A stretch of DNA of 64,000 bases from Oscillospiraceae bacterium (GTDB lineage Bacteria; Bacillota; Clostridia; Oscillospirales; Ruminococcaceae), in assembly GCA_021203065.1 (NCBI GenBank), contig JAJQBX010000018.1, positions 186,001 through 250,000 of the forward strand, read 5' to 3'. The notes under the pieces are model-generated. The model made no database searches, was not told the DNA's origin, and was given only the letters and a program-made list of their open reading frames with translations. This document shows, piece after piece, positions 1 to 8,950 of the stretch (the stretch's first letter is position 1; each line of letters starts with the position of its first letter). A program made the position numbers and the translations under genes.

Positions 1-2205
1 TAGAGAACCGTTGACGTAGATTTCGAGTGCCGTTGCAATTCTCTGTGCCTGTGCTTCTTTCTGGTTTCTAAGACAGTTATACAGGTCTCCCAGAACCGGC
101 ATATTTTCAGGAATCGGGTTCTCAAAATACTTCTGGTACACAAGCGGCAGACACCGGTCTATTACAGACTTTTCTTCCGCTTCTATGCCGTCCCTTGAAC
201 CCATAATAAGCTCACACAGCGACAGGATGAAATCCGACTTCACTCCAAGAGGGTTATCGTCCTCAGAGTAGTTCATGTTGATGTCCATAGGGTTTATGTA
301 ATCGTGGCTTGAAGCGGATATATGGATTACCTGTCCACCAAGCTCATGAACCAACGGATAATACTCTCCCTCCGGGTCGCTAATTATGATGTCGTCCTGA
401 GTTACAAAGAACGCATTTGTTATTTCTCTCTTTGCCGCAAACGACTTACCACTACCAGGCGTTCCGAGGATAAGTCCGTTCGGGTTCTTGAGCCTCTTAC
501 GGTCTACCATGATAACGTTATTAGAAAGAGCATTCAAACCGTAGTATAGCGACTCGCCAGACATGAACAGCTCCTGAGTTGTGAACGGCACGAAGATTGC
601 CGTTGATGTTGTCGTCAGTCCTCGTTTAATAGGGATATGGTTTACTCCAAGCGGAAGACTGCTCATTAAGCCTTCTTCCTGCATGTAGTCGAGACGTCTT
701 AAAACACAGTTATACTTCTGAGCTATACCTGCAATCTGGAATATTGCATTCTCAAGCTCCTGTTTCGTCTTTCCTGTGTTTAAGAACATTACCGTTGCAA
801 GGAACATCCTCTCGTTACGGGACTGCAAATCGTCCAAGAGCTTCTTTGCTTCACCGCCGTATGTAGAAAGGTCTGATGGAATGATGTCCATGTCGTAGCC
901 GGAACGAACTGCCTTTTTCTGCTCCTCAATCTTCATACGGTTGATGTCCGTCACCTTACTCTTTACAAGCTTTATAGCCTTTGCCTGATCAAGTGACTGG
1001 ACGTGAAGATTGACAATCAGGTTCTTGTCTACATCCAAAAACTCGGCGAGCATTTTGTCCGTCAGTTCTGGAGCCATAATCTGCAAGTATGATGCCGCAC
1101 CGTAAGTGTCTCCCATCATAAAGTCCTTGCCGGATTTAAAGAGAAAGCTCGTCGGGGCAACAAAATCCTTTGTGCCTAAGCCGGTCTTTAAAATCTGGTC
1201 ATAGGTAAACGTGAACGGTACCTGACAATCGGGATTAAAGGTCTCTCTTAGAATTGCAAGTCTCTCCACTCCGTTCAGCGGATATGCCATTACTCCGAGA
1301 ACCTTGAAGTTATTTAAGATGTCCGCTTCTATTCTTTCAAGCTTCGGTCTTGCTTTCTGTAAGCTCTCCGATTCAACAGAGAACGTGACATACTTGGATT
1401 TTACAAGCCCGTTATTACCCTTTGCGAGCTGATTGCGAAGCATCTGAGCGTACTCCATTCGCACATCGTCATAGTCGTCGTTCTGAGGAGCAATGCTGAT
1501 TACGTCCTCGTACTCCTTCATATTGCTCCTGTGGTTTACAAAGGATAACTGGAAGTGGATAGAGCTGTCGAAGTAGTTGAGGAAGTCGCACCAACCCTCA
1601 AAGATACTGTTCTTATCCTCGTTCTGCGCCAGCTGATAGTTAATATCATAAAAGCGGATGGTCTTTGAATAGGTATGGTCAGACACTCTACAGATGCCGT
1701 CCTTGCCCATTTCTTTATACGCAATAGTGTCCTGAACACTCATGCGTTTCTTCTTAGCCGCCTTGTCCTCTTTACGTCCGTTACCGCTGACAGGCTTCTT
1801 TTTACTACCGCTGTTTTTAGCAGAGTCTTTCTTCTTTACAGAGTTTTTCTTCTCCTTTGCCGAAGATGTCTCGACTACAGGCTCCGCAGTTGCGGCTTCG
1901 TACAGATTCTCCGTTTCGTAACGCCGAACGGCGGGTTTACGAAATCGCACATTGACAACGTTTTTCAAAACCTGTTCCAAGTGCAGTCCGTCTTTCTCAT
2001 ACATAGCAAAAAGAAACTCAGGTAGCATTAAAAGCACCATTCCTGTCGCCGCTGTGCTTGTACCGAGATAGTTCCTTGTTAAGAAATAGAACGGTATTCC
2101 AATCGCCGCACCTATAGCTATACAGATAATCTGCCTTAAGGTCAGGTTAAAAGCGACCTTGTTCTTGACTTTCGTCAGGTCTTTTGGAACCGCTACATAT
2201 GCCAT
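1..2205 (-). CDS. PrgI-VirB4 fusion conjugation ATPase (partial, runs off left edge)
   Basis: ATPase that powers the type IV secretion channel of the conjugative element, at the inner face of the membrane. About 735 residues are visible and the frame is open to the window edge. Residues 1-120 match the PrgI membrane family (start MAYVAVPKDLTKVKNK, then two hydrophobic segments). A Lys-rich linker (about 121-154) follows, then a VirB4/CD1110-type ATPase from MSVQDTIAYKEMGKDG. Walker A is GTPGSGKS near residue 580 and Walker B-like DPEGEY lies about 25-30 residues further on. In related elements PrgI and VirB4 are usually separate genes; here no stop occurs between 2205 and 1743, so they form one polypeptide. 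It is the last visible gene of the leftward transfer module, downstream of VirB6. Confidence 0.9.
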   Translation of the reverse strand, partial: MAYVAVPKDLTKVKNKVAFNLTLRQIICIAIGAAIGIPFYFLTRNYLGTSTAATGMVLLMLPEFLFAMYEKDGLHLEQVLKNVVNVRFRKPAVRRYETENLYEAATAEPVVETSSAKEKKNSVKKKDSAKNSGSKKKPVSGNGRKEDKAAKKKRMSVQDTIAYKEMGKDGICRVSDHTYSKTIRFYDINYQLAQNEDKNSIFEGWCDFLNYFDSSIHFQLSFVNHRSNMKEYEDVISIAPQNDDYDDVRMEYAQMLRNQLAKGNNGLVKSKYVTFSVESESLQKARPKLERIEADILNNFKVLGVMAYPLNGVERLAILRETFNPDCQVPFTFTYDQILKTGLGTKDFVAPTSFLFKSGKDFMMGDTYGAASYLQIMAPELTDKMLAEFLDVDKNLIVNLHVQSLDQAKAIKLVKSKVTDINRMKIEEQKKAVRSGYDMDIIPSDLSTYGGEAKKLLDDLQSRNERMFLATVMFLNTGKTKQELENAIFQIAGIAQKYNCVLRRLDYMQEEGLMSSLPLGVNHIPIKRGLTTTSTAIFVPFTTQELFMSGESLYYGLNALSNNVIMVDRKRLKNPNGLILGTPGSGKSFAAKREITNAFFVTQDDIIISDPEGEYYPLVHELGGQVIHISASSHDYINPMDINMNYSEDDNPLGVKSDFILSLCELIMGSRDGIEAEEKSVIDRCLPLVYQKYFENPIPENMPVLGDLYNCLRNQKEAQAQRIATALEIYVNGSL

Positions 2206-2298
2206 TTATTTACCTTGGGTAAGAGAAATATTTCAGCAGGGGAATTGCCATCCCTGTACCCATTCCTTTCATTCGATTTCCCCATAAATGCACCATAC

Positions 2299-3171
2299 TT
2301 AATGGGCATTGAAAATTGACTTACTGAGTGTTCCTGTCTTCATGAGGCTGAAACACAGTATAACCGTATACGCCGCTACGCCAAAGAGTGACGAGTGGAT
2401 GTTACTTGTCATCGGAATTGAGGCGACCAGAGCCGCATAGATTCCGACGCATACCATCATCAGAAACGCCTGAAACGCCAGAGCAAAAAGTCCTCTGAAA
2501 TAGTTTGTACCCATCTGTCCCCATTCTCTGTTGGACATGGTTGCAAACGGGATTGGTGCTACCGATGTATACAGATAGATTTCAATCATGCGTCCGTACA
2601 GTATGACTGTAATCAGGATCGACATGATTTTCATACAAAAGCTGACGATAAAGGTCTCCAATACAAGAACGAACAGCTCTCCTATTCCCATGGATTCCAT
2701 AGCCGTATCCATAGCTGAAATCATGGAAGTGATGTCAATAGTGGTAGACCCGCTTATTGCACTTGCGGCACTGTTGACAACATTCTGACCGAGGTCAAAG
2801 ACAGCCATCGTGATTGTCCATGTGTTACTGACGAGATACACAGCTACCCACATTTTGAAAAAATACTTGAAGAACATCCAAGTATCTATCTCGTGCATAT
2901 TGTTTTTCTCCGTCAGCATGGAAATAAGCTCATAGCACAGGACCATCGTAATGATGATCCCGGCTATGGGTACAATCACCGAATTGGACAGGTTCTGTAC
3001 CATGCTGTATATACTGCTGTTCCATCCTTGTGGGGTCATCCCAACCTGGGTTGCAATCTCACTTGTCTTTTCGTTGACATCGGTGAACATTGTCTCCAAG
3101 TTGGAATCGACCATGCCTGTCAGGAGATTCCGCATCCACTCATTTATAGCTTCAAAGATTTTGTCGAACAT
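2299..3171 (-). CDS. VirB6/TrbL-like conjugal transfer membrane protein
   Basis: Polytopic membrane protein of the conjugation channel (VirB6/TrbL family, CD1112-like). It has 290 residues, with an amphipathic N-terminus (MFDKIFEAINEWMRNLL) and at least five hydrophobic segments, including ones near residues 70-90, 105-130, 165-195 and 225-285. The start has a strong site, GGAGGGAGAG, before ATG 3171. It sits between Maff2 (23 nt upstream) and the PrgI-VirB4 fusion, the gene order usual for Tn1549-type elements. The family is assigned from topology, length and context; there are no catalytic residues to check. Confidence 0.85.
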   Translation of the reverse strand: MFDKIFEAINEWMRNLLTGMVDSNLETMFTDVNEKTSEIATQVGMTPQGWNSSIYSMVQNLSNSVIVPIAGIIITMVLCYELISMLTEKNNMHEIDTWMFFKYFFKMWVAVYLVSNTWTITMAVFDLGQNVVNSAASAISGSTTIDITSMISAMDTAMESMGIGELFVLVLETFIVSFCMKIMSILITVILYGRMIEIYLYTSVAPIPFATMSNREWGQMGTNYFRGLFALAFQAFLMMVCVGIYAALVASIPMTSNIHSSLFGVAAYTVILCFSLMKTGTLSKSIFNAH

Positions 3172-3193
3172 GGAATCTCTCCCTCCCTAAGAA

Positions 3194-3409
3194 TTATCCG
3201 AACAGGTTACTGAGCAACGGAACAAGCTGTGTGCCTATAAGGATGACACCGCCGCCCGCCATGAGCTGCTTCATGCCCTGCGACTTTGCACCAGGGTTAT
3301 CGTTACCGTAACCCTCCAAAAGGTTGATTACTCCCCAGACGCCGAGACCTGCGCCAATGGCGACTACGAGGGTCTGAAGGATAGATATAGCACTTGTGAA
3401 AAAACTCAT
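3194..3409 (-). CDS. Maff2 family small membrane protein (VirB2-like)
   Basis: A 71-residue protein with two hydrophobic helices (about 5-28 and 48-70) joined by a short polar loop containing YGNDNPGAKSQG. This pattern and size match the Maff2 family found at this position in Clostridia conjugative elements, where a pilin-like (VirB2) role is often supposed but not proven. It is followed after 22 nt by VirB6. The ribosome site is weak (AAGAAAAAGA). An intrinsic terminator lies between it and the upstream coupling-protein gene, so it may be transcribed partly by read-through or from its own promoter. Confidence 0.85.
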   Translation of the reverse strand: MSFFTSAISILQTLVVAIGAGLGVWGVINLLEGYGNDNPGAKSQGMKQLMAGGGVILIGTQLVPLLSNLFG

Positions 3410-3593
3410 TCTTTTTCTTGAAACTGACTTTCATTCTCCGTTGGGTTTTATTTTAATTCTCTAAAAGCATTCAGTCAGGAAATGCAGATTTTCCGCATCC
3501 CCAAGTCAGCTTCGTCTCCTCTCAATTTTGATTTTTTGTTCACCTGACTGCTGCTTGCCTTGGAGACGCCGAAAAAAAGGGGATAAAAGTGCG

Positions 3594-3630
3594 AAAAAAA
3601 GCCGTCAAGATATACTCCTGACGGCTTTTA
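3594..3630 (-). terminator. Intrinsic terminator between virD4 and maff2
   Basis: On the minus strand the stem AGCCGTCA/TGACGGCT (3600-3626, 11-nt loop) is followed by a run of seven T. It should end or attenuate transcription leaving the coupling-protein gene and could make the channel genes (Maff2 onward) differently expressed from RepA-PcfB-VirD4. The stem is flanked by A/T on both sides, so some two-way activity is possible. Confidence 0.85.
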
Positions 3631-3743
3631 ATCAATCCTAATATTCTTTTTCATTCTCAGTATCTCATTCTCTTTTTTAGCCTAAATCACCGGGGATCAG
3701 CCCGGATGGGTGGTAGCACCACCTTATATCACCTTCCTTTCTT
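3631..3743. other. Untranslated stretch with two short hairpins
   Basis: No gene is seen between the VirD4 stop and the terminator at 3600. Two compact inverted repeats sit at about 3691-3722: CCGGG/CCCGG with a 6-nt loop, and GGTGG/CCACC with a 5-nt loop. They lie in the 3' untranslated part of the coupling-protein transcript. I do not recognise them as a known RNA element. Confidence 0.4.
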
Positions 3744-5564
3744 TTACTCGGTAGCTACTTCAGCTACTTCTTCATCCGTTACTTCTACTTCATAAGTGTC
3801 AAACTCCTCATTGACACCCATCTGAAGATAGCGATTTATGTATCTCTCCACGTCAAACGCATTCCTGTCGTCATAGTCCGCAAGCTCTTTATACCTCTTG
3901 TGCTTGGTAATATCGAACTTGTCCGACAAGAAAGGTCTGACGCCTCTGACTTGCAGTATGCACTTATTTCCATCCATAACCGATAACTCGTCCCTGCTCA
4001 TCAGCTCTTTACCCGTCTTCTGGTAGTTCAAGCCATAAGACCGGCTCTGTCCACGGGTATCTGAGGTATTGAACAAATCAATTGTCTCTTTACCCAGTGT
4101 TTCTGAGATTTCTTTTAAGGTACTGCTTTCTTTCCCTCCCAAGAAAAGCATTGTGTCGCAGTTACCCGTGATGGTCTCAGCGGCATCCTTGTAGATGGTT
4201 TTGAGCTGAGATTGTGACTGCAAAATAATAGAAGCCGATATTTCACGGCTTCTTATTGTTGCGATGAGTTTATCGAATTTGGGGATGGTTCCAATATTGG
4301 CGAACTCGTCGAGAAGTAGTCTTACATGGACAGGTAATCTCCCGCCATGCTCGTCGTCTGCTTTATCGCAAAGAAGATTGAATAACTGACTGTACATTAT
4401 AGCCACGACGAAGTTAAATGTGTCGTCGGTGTCGCTTATGATGACGAACATCGCCGTTCTTCGCTCACCGAGCATATCCAGTTCCATTTCGTCATAAGAC
4501 ATGAGGTCTCGAAGTTCCTTAATATCGAACGGAGCAAGCCTTGCACCGCAGGAAATGAGGATCGACTTCGCTGTTTTGCCTGCTGCAAGTTTGTATTTCT
4601 TGTATTGCCGCACGGCAAAATGCTCAGGGTTATCTGCTTCAAGTTCTTCAAACAGCTCATCGACTGCGTTTTTGAACTCCTCGTCGTCCTCTCTGGTTTC
4701 ACTCGCATTGATGAACTCCAATAGAGTGGCGAAGTTCTGTTCTTCTTCGGGTGCTTCATACCAGATGTACCCGATTAACGCACAGTACAAGAGTCGTTCT
4801 GCTTTAACCCAAAAGTCTTCTCCTGACTTTTCTCCATCGCCTTTAGTGTTAGCTATAATTGTATTGACAAGCTTCAATATGTCCTTTTCGCTTCTTATGT
4901 AGTGAAAAGGATTGTAGTGCATGGACTTTTTGAAGTTGATAGTGTTCAGGACTTTTATGTTGTATCCTGCCTTATCTAACATCTTTCCAGTCTCAATTAC
5001 TATTGTACCTTTCGGGTCTGTTACGACGTAGGATGTTTTTTCGCCCATCTGCATTAGATTCGGCTTGACATAGAATCTCGTTTTACCGCTACCACTACCA
5101 CCGATTACGATTACATTCTTATTTCTCGCATACTTCGGCTGTTTTGGTCTGCTGTTCATTGTCAGACGTTCCGTCTGTGTCAGCAGGATGTTATTCTCAA
5201 AGACAGGGTCAATGAAAGGTTCAATGTCTTTCGGCGTTCCCCACCTTGCTGAGCCGTACTCCTCACCCGGTCGGTACTTCTTTGCGTTCTTTCTCTTATA
5301 TACTATTAACGCATAGAGAAGTGCTGAACCCACGATTCCTATACCCATATCCAACAGATAAAGGCTCGGAAGCGGATTCTTGAATGCCAGGCTGAAGTTC
5401 TGGAACAGCACCATAAGACGGGTTATAACTGAATCGCCGGTACAGTGACGAAAAAGCCATGCTTCCTTCTCCACTATGTAAAAGACAATAACGTAAGGGA
5501 TTGTCTTCGGGAGAAGTTTTTTGATGTCAACGCTATGAAGCTTTTCTCGTAGTGCCCTCATCAT
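3744..5564 (-). CDS. VirD4/TraG-type conjugal coupling protein
   Basis: Type IV coupling protein that links the relaxase-DNA complex to the secretion channel; inner membrane with a cytoplasmic ATPase domain. It has 606 residues. N-terminal hydrophobic segments lie at about 20-35 and 68-90. Walker A is GGSGSGKTR near residue 155 and a Walker B-like LLLDEFANIG lies near residue 410, followed by the SREISASIILQSQSQL region typical of TraG/VirD4 (CD1115-like). The ATG overlaps the PcfB stop by 4 nt, so the two are translationally coupled. The acidic C-terminal tail (EVEVTDEEVAEVATE) is typical of members that contact partner proteins. Confidence 0.93.
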   Translation of the reverse strand: MMRALREKLHSVDIKKLLPKTIPYVIVFYIVEKEAWLFRHCTGDSVITRLMVLFQNFSLAFKNPLPSLYLLDMGIGIVGSALLYALIVYKRKNAKKYRPGEEYGSARWGTPKDIEPFIDPVFENNILLTQTERLTMNSRPKQPKYARNKNVIVIGGSGSGKTRFYVKPNLMQMGEKTSYVVTDPKGTIVIETGKMLDKAGYNIKVLNTINFKKSMHYNPFHYIRSEKDILKLVNTIIANTKGDGEKSGEDFWVKAERLLYCALIGYIWYEAPEEEQNFATLLEFINASETREDDEEFKNAVDELFEELEADNPEHFAVRQYKKYKLAAGKTAKSILISCGARLAPFDIKELRDLMSYDEMELDMLGERRTAMFVIISDTDDTFNFVVAIMYSQLFNLLCDKADDEHGGRLPVHVRLLLDEFANIGTIPKFDKLIATIRSREISASIILQSQSQLKTIYKDAAETITGNCDTMLFLGGKESSTLKEISETLGKETIDLFNTSDTRGQSRSYGLNYQKTGKELMSRDELSVMDGNKCILQVRGVRPFLSDKFDITKHKRYKELADYDDRNAFDVERYINRYLQMGVNEEFDTYEVEVTDEEVAEVATE

Positions 5565-6070
5565 AGCGACTGTCCCCTATCCTTGGACTTGTCCTTTTCA
5601 CGCTCACGGTGCTGTGCGGCTCGGTCTTTGGCAACCTGAAGCTTCTTACGGATGGACACCTTCGGCTTCTTCTCCTTTTCTGCGGATATGCCTGCATACT
5701 CCTTGAATGCCGCTGTCATGACATCCACGTCTTTAGCTCGGAAGAAAACCATATAGCGAGGCGGTTCTGTTGAGCTATCTTTTTTCAGGCTATAGTCGAT
5801 ACCGTATTTACGGGCAACCCGTTCAAACGACTTTATGTTGTTGTCCGTAATCTCTATATTCGACAGTTGACTTCCATCCTGAACCATCTTCTTGATACTC
5901 TGTTTCCCGTGCTTTGTCACCTTCTTGGTCTCATTCTTCGTCTGTATCTTTTGCTTCTGCTTACCCGTCTCTGAAACAAGCTTTTTCAGTGCCGCTTTCA
6001 GAATGTTGCCGGATATTTTTCCGCCCTTGATACAGAGGGAGATTGTTTTATCGTTCACTTCTTCATGCAA
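5561..6070 (-). CDS. PcfB family conjugation accessory protein
   Basis: A 169-residue basic protein of the PcfB (DUF3801) family, which works with the coupling protein and relaxase to bring DNA to the channel. The core from about 70 to 130 (NIKSFERVARKYGIDYSL, then PRYMVFFRAKDVD) matches the family, and the C-terminus is a Lys/Arg-rich helix. The reading frame begins at TTG 6070, 3 nt after the RepA stop, with AAGGTG a few bases upstream; no better ATG is in frame. Its stop overlaps the VirD4 start. Context and sequence agree well. Confidence 0.85.
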   Translation of the reverse strand: MHEEVNDKTISLCIKGGKISGNILKAALKKLVSETGKQKQKIQTKNETKKVTKHGKQSIKKMVQDGSQLSNIEITDNNIKSFERVARKYGIDYSLKKDSSTEPPRYMVFFRAKDVDVMTAAFKEYAGISAEKEKKPKVSIRKKLQVAKDRAAQHREREKDKSKDRGQSL

Positions 6071-6073
6071 CCA

Positions 6074-7000
6074 TTACACCTTCTTTCTTGGGATTTCCTC
6101 ACCGTTGCCGTACATATTGTGATTGACCAGCGCTCCGTAGTAGCTGTTAATCGTCATTGGAGCATTATACAGAACCGCAAGCAGATATTGCTTTATATTC
6201 CGTACTTTCGTCGTGTTCTCTTTCAGGCAGGTCATGACGAACCGTATATGCTCGCTATCCAGTTTCAGAAGCTGACTTTTCACTATCTCCGTTGGCTTAT
6301 CTTCGCCGGAGATTCGGATTGTCTTACGTCTTGAGCATACTGTCTCAACCAGTAAATCTAAGATTTCGTTAAGCTGTTCACGATCATACGGATATTCTTC
6401 GAGCAAAGAAGCAAAATCGAGCTGACTTAAGAAATACTCCCTATAGCTCGAATACTCATCTATTCTTTCGGTTCTGTTTTCAGGTTCGTCGGAATGAATG
6501 ATAGACTCAATATCGCTGAAATCAGTATTATTCTTCTCAGTATTATTACTGTTTGATTTTCGTGATTCTGGAATCATGATTTCCATGAACCCAGAATCAT
6601 GATTTTCATGATTCTTGATTCCTGATTTTCGCAGTACCCCATCGAACTTCTTAACATATATCTTTGTAGGCTTGCCCTGACCCGGATTCTTCCGTTCAAT
6701 CAAGCCCTTTGTTTCAAGCTCCACGAGCAGTTTTGTTGCTTTTTGGTTTGCACACCTTAAATCTCTTTGTATGTATTTCAGTGTGTAATAGATAAACGCT
6801 TTGCCGTCTTCATCAAACCACCCGTTTCGCATTGACAAAGTCATTCTGTCAAGCATAAGTCCGTAAAGAACTTTCGCCGTAACAGACAAGTCGTCGAAGC
6901 ACTGTTCTGTGAACAATACCTTTGGCATCCTAAAAAACGAATACTGGTCTGCTTCATTTCCGTAAAAGTACTCAAGGTCAAGGTGTTCAATACTGCTCAT
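6074..7000 (-). CDS. RepA-type replication initiator (DUF6017-like C-terminus)
   Basis: Replication initiator protein A family, thought to allow plasmid-like replication of the excised element. The N-terminal winged-helix part (about 1-110) carries FFRMPKVLF, a stretch on LMLDRMTLS, and the KATKLLVELETKGLIERK recognition region. A polar linker and a DUF6017-like C-terminal domain (about 190-300) follow. I chose ATG 7000 because GAAGG lies 7 nt upstream and ATGA overlaps the preceding stop; the open frame could begin further upstream at 7075 but that lies inside the neighbouring gene. It is the first large gene of the transfer operon. Confidence 0.85.
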   Translation of the reverse strand: MSSIEHLDLEYFYGNEADQYSFFRMPKVLFTEQCFDDLSVTAKVLYGLMLDRMTLSMRNGWFDEDGKAFIYYTLKYIQRDLRCANQKATKLLVELETKGLIERKNPGQGKPTKIYVKKFDGVLRKSGIKNHENHDSGFMEIMIPESRKSNSNNTEKNNTDFSDIESIIHSDEPENRTERIDEYSSYREYFLSQLDFASLLEEYPYDREQLNEILDLLVETVCSRRKTIRISGEDKPTEIVKSQLLKLDSEHIRFVMTCLKENTTKVRNIKQYLLAVLYNAPMTINSYYGALVNHNMYGNGEEIPRKKV

Positions 7001-7221
7001 TGCCATACCTTCGTTTCTCGGATGATTTCTCTTAAGCAGTAGCCGATACACGGATAGAATCTTCCATAAGGACAATCATTACAGCTTTCGCCGTCTGGCT
7101 CCTCGACTTTTTCAAGGTAGTAGCAGACTTTCAATCTGCATCCGCCTCTCCTTTTCCAGAAGTAGCAGTAGGCGCAGTCTTTGGGCTTGTCCTCAGAATA
7201 CCTCTCCTTGACTTCACCCAT
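6997..7221 (-). CDS. Small cysteine-rich protein, probable metal binding
   Basis: A 74-residue protein with about ten cysteines arranged as CAYC, CRLKVC and CNDC...C...C clusters, suggesting one or two zinc or Fe-S sites. I do not recognise the family. It overlaps RepA by 4 nt (ATGA) and its own start overlaps the stop of the 47-residue gene upstream, so it belongs to the transfer/replication operon. A regulatory or DNA-binding role is possible but unsupported beyond the cysteine pattern and location. Confidence 0.7.
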   Translation of the reverse strand: MGEVKERYSEDKPKDCAYCYFWKRRGGCRLKVCYYLEKVEEPDGESCNDCPYGRFYPCIGYCLREIIRETKVWQ

Positions 7222-7357
7222 CGTCTGCTGTCTCCTGTTCTTTTTCGTCTGTCAACGCTTCAATCCGACGGTCAGCTATTGCACCGACTCGCATACAGCA
7301 ATAAATGATAGCGACTGACATAAGTGCCGCCGCTACGACCAAGCATTTTACTACCAT
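7215..7357 (-). CDS. Small single-pass membrane protein (47 aa)
   Basis: The frame MVVKCLVVAAALMSVAII... encodes one hydrophobic helix (about residues 4-25) followed by a charged tail ending EQETADDG. It has a clear ribosome site (AGGTAGGTGG) and its stop overlaps the next ATG. Similar very short membrane proteins are common in Tn1549-like elements upstream of RepA. Function unknown. Confidence 0.6.
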
Positions 7358-7389
7358 CCGTACCACCTACCTTTCCGGTAATTTCTTAC

Positions 7390-7488
7390 CTACTTCTTCT
7401 TTTTATTGTTTCTGTGATCTATGAAGCATACAATGCAAATCGCCATCAGAATTACGACTGCCATAGCAAGTATAAAGCGAAGCATCAT
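7390..7488 (-). CDS. Very small membrane protein (32 aa)
   Basis: The frame begins MMLRFILAMAVVILMAI and ends DHRNNKKKK: one membrane helix and a basic tail. It is preceded by GAAGGTGATG at a good distance from ATG 7488 and lies 32 nt ahead of the 47-residue gene, in the same operon. Too short for family assignment; called from ribosome site, composition and position. Confidence 0.5.
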   Translation of the reverse strand: MMLRFILAMAVVILMAICIVCFIDHRNNKKKK

Positions 7489-7740
7489 ATGTCATCACCT
7501 TCTTTCAGATTATCTGAATTTTTCTTTATTTGAGTGTTTGCCTGTGTTCCCCTTAGAGCCGTTCCTGTCCTTTTTCAGGACGTATTTCTTTGGCAAGACG
7601 TGCGGGAATGCACATTCAGTACCAAGTATCTATCTAAGCAGGCTGTTCAATTTTCAAGCTACAAATTTCGGTGGATTTTTATCCCCTCACTAATACTGAA
7701 AAAAAGGGGGTCTTGACAAGCTGTTTTTTGAAAAAAATTT
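7489..7740. other. Leader region of the transfer operon
   Basis: No gene. On the minus strand there is a weak CCCC...GGGG hairpin (about 7684-7710), plausibly a terminator for the sigma-like gene, and a short GTCCT/AGGAC hairpin near 7570-7586. A clear minus-strand promoter was not found; a TTGACA on the plus strand near 7713 has no good -10 partner. Confidence 0.35.
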
Positions 7741-8373
7741 TTATTTTCTTTTTTCCAAGCTCTTTCTCATCCGTTGCAACCCTTTTTCTGCGGTGTCCCT
7801 CACTGCTTGACGGCTGATTCTCATATCCTCAGCGAGCTTTATGTACGGAACACCGTTAAGAAAGTGCTCAGTCACAACATAGCGTTGTTTACCTGTCAGT
7901 AAGTCCAAACTGTCTAAAGCAGTTTCTTTACTTTTTTCTGTAAAATATATGTCCTCCGCTGAACCGGCGGGGTCTTTCAATTCTTTCCATTCTTCCGAAA
8001 TCTCGTTATATGAGACTGTTCTATAGCTAAAACGATTATTTGCGTTATGGCTTAGTCTGTCCTCGCCCTCAAGAATAAGACGCAAGTACCACCCCACAAC
8101 CTCTAACTCATCTTCATCTATAGCTATGTTCTCCGCTCCACATGAACTTTGATACATATACGTCCTACTCTTTGGGAAAGGAAATACGACTGCTCTGGCT
8201 TCGCCCCGATACAAAACATATCCGTTACTGTATACAGTAACCTCTGAACCATTTCCAATGTATTGCGCAAGTATCCTCTCACCAGATTCCAATAAGGTCT
8301 TATATTGCGGAGTTCTCTCGTCCTTTTTCGGAAATCCACCAAGTTCTCTCCTCAATTCTTTTAATGTAAGCAA
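7741..8373 (-). CDS. Sigma-70 region 4 protein of the element
   Basis: A 210-residue protein whose C-terminal 60 residues are a sigma-70 region 4 helix-turn-helix (LDLLTGKQRYVVTEHFL, then YIKLAEDMRISRQAV). The N-terminal half has no recognisable sigma region 2, so it is more likely an element regulator than a full sigma factor. The start is TTG 8373 with AGGAG about 7 nt upstream; the first in-frame ATG would cut deep into the protein. It lies upstream of the conjugation operon and may control it. Confidence 0.75.
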   Translation of the reverse strand: MLTLKELRRELGGFPKKDERTPQYKTLLESGERILAQYIGNGSEVTVYSNGYVLYRGEARAVVFPFPKSRTYMYQSSCGAENIAIDEDELEVVGWYLRLILEGEDRLSHNANNRFSYRTVSYNEISEEWKELKDPAGSAEDIYFTEKSKETALDSLDLLTGKQRYVVTEHFLNGVPYIKLAEDMRISRQAVRDTAEKGLQRMRKSLEKRK

Positions 8374-8530
8374 GACTATCTCCTCTTCGTCTCGTAAAAC
8401 GAGCGGTCAGAGAAGCCTACATACAAAAAATAGCATCAGGAAAAGGTCGCAGACCAGCCCGTTTTTTTTAAAACGGAAGCCTGTGACTCCCCTGCCGCTT
8501 TCGCAGTTGTCTCTTTTAATTACATTCGAC

Positions 8531-8950
8531 TTATTCGCCGATTACCTTCCATTTGGAAATGTTGCAGATAGGAATCTCCAGAAATTCATTCGATTCTGTG
8601 TACATCATGTACCTTACAGGAATATTGTTCATATTCGCTATCTCCACATCTCTGAGCATCTCATCTGTAAGAATGCCTCCGAATACCCACACTTCGTCTG
8701 ATTGAGTCAGCCACTCATGCGACAGCGCCTCATAATCTTCATAATCTGAGTAGTTAGATAGTGATACCAAGGCGCCGAAGTAGATCTGTGGAATAAGCGG
8801 CAAATATCCAAATTTAATAAGCCTAATACCCGTGATGAAAGCAAGTTTAAAATTAGAACCAAATTCTGAAATCGCTTCTCCTTTATTTTTCCAATCAATG
8901 CAGTTCGGTGAACACACATACACCTTCGTCAATGCTTTCTTATTTTTCAT
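8531..8950 (-). CDS. DUF4406/DUF7768-like protein (nucleoside deoxyribosyltransferase fold)
   Basis: A 139-residue protein with the layout of small nucleoside 2-deoxyribosyltransferase-like proteins: an N-terminal strand KVYVCSP, a middle PLIPQIYFGALV segment, and a C-terminal SDEVWVFGG...TDEMLRDVEIA stretch. Such proteins are frequent in phages and conjugative elements; the substrate is unknown. The ATG has AAGGAG upstream. It is separated from the sigma-like gene by about 157 nt of non-coding DNA. Confidence 0.65.
   Translation of the reverse strand: MKNKKALTKVYVCSPNCIDWKNKGEAISEFGSNFKLAFITGIRLIKFGYLPLIPQIYFGALVSLSNYSDYEDYEALSHEWLTQSDEVWVFGGILTDEMLRDVEIANMNNIPVRYMMYTESNEFLEIPICNISKWKVIGE

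Noticed and set aside
1675-2025. Plus-strand open frame of 116 codons
   Set aside because: It is the complement of the PrgI-VirB4 fusion frame, has no ribosome site and gives a low-complexity Phe/Leu/Arg protein.
3690-3722. T-box antiterminator (GGTGGTACC-like)
   Set aside because: Only a short GGTGGT hairpin; no T-box stem I, no following biosynthetic or synthetase gene.
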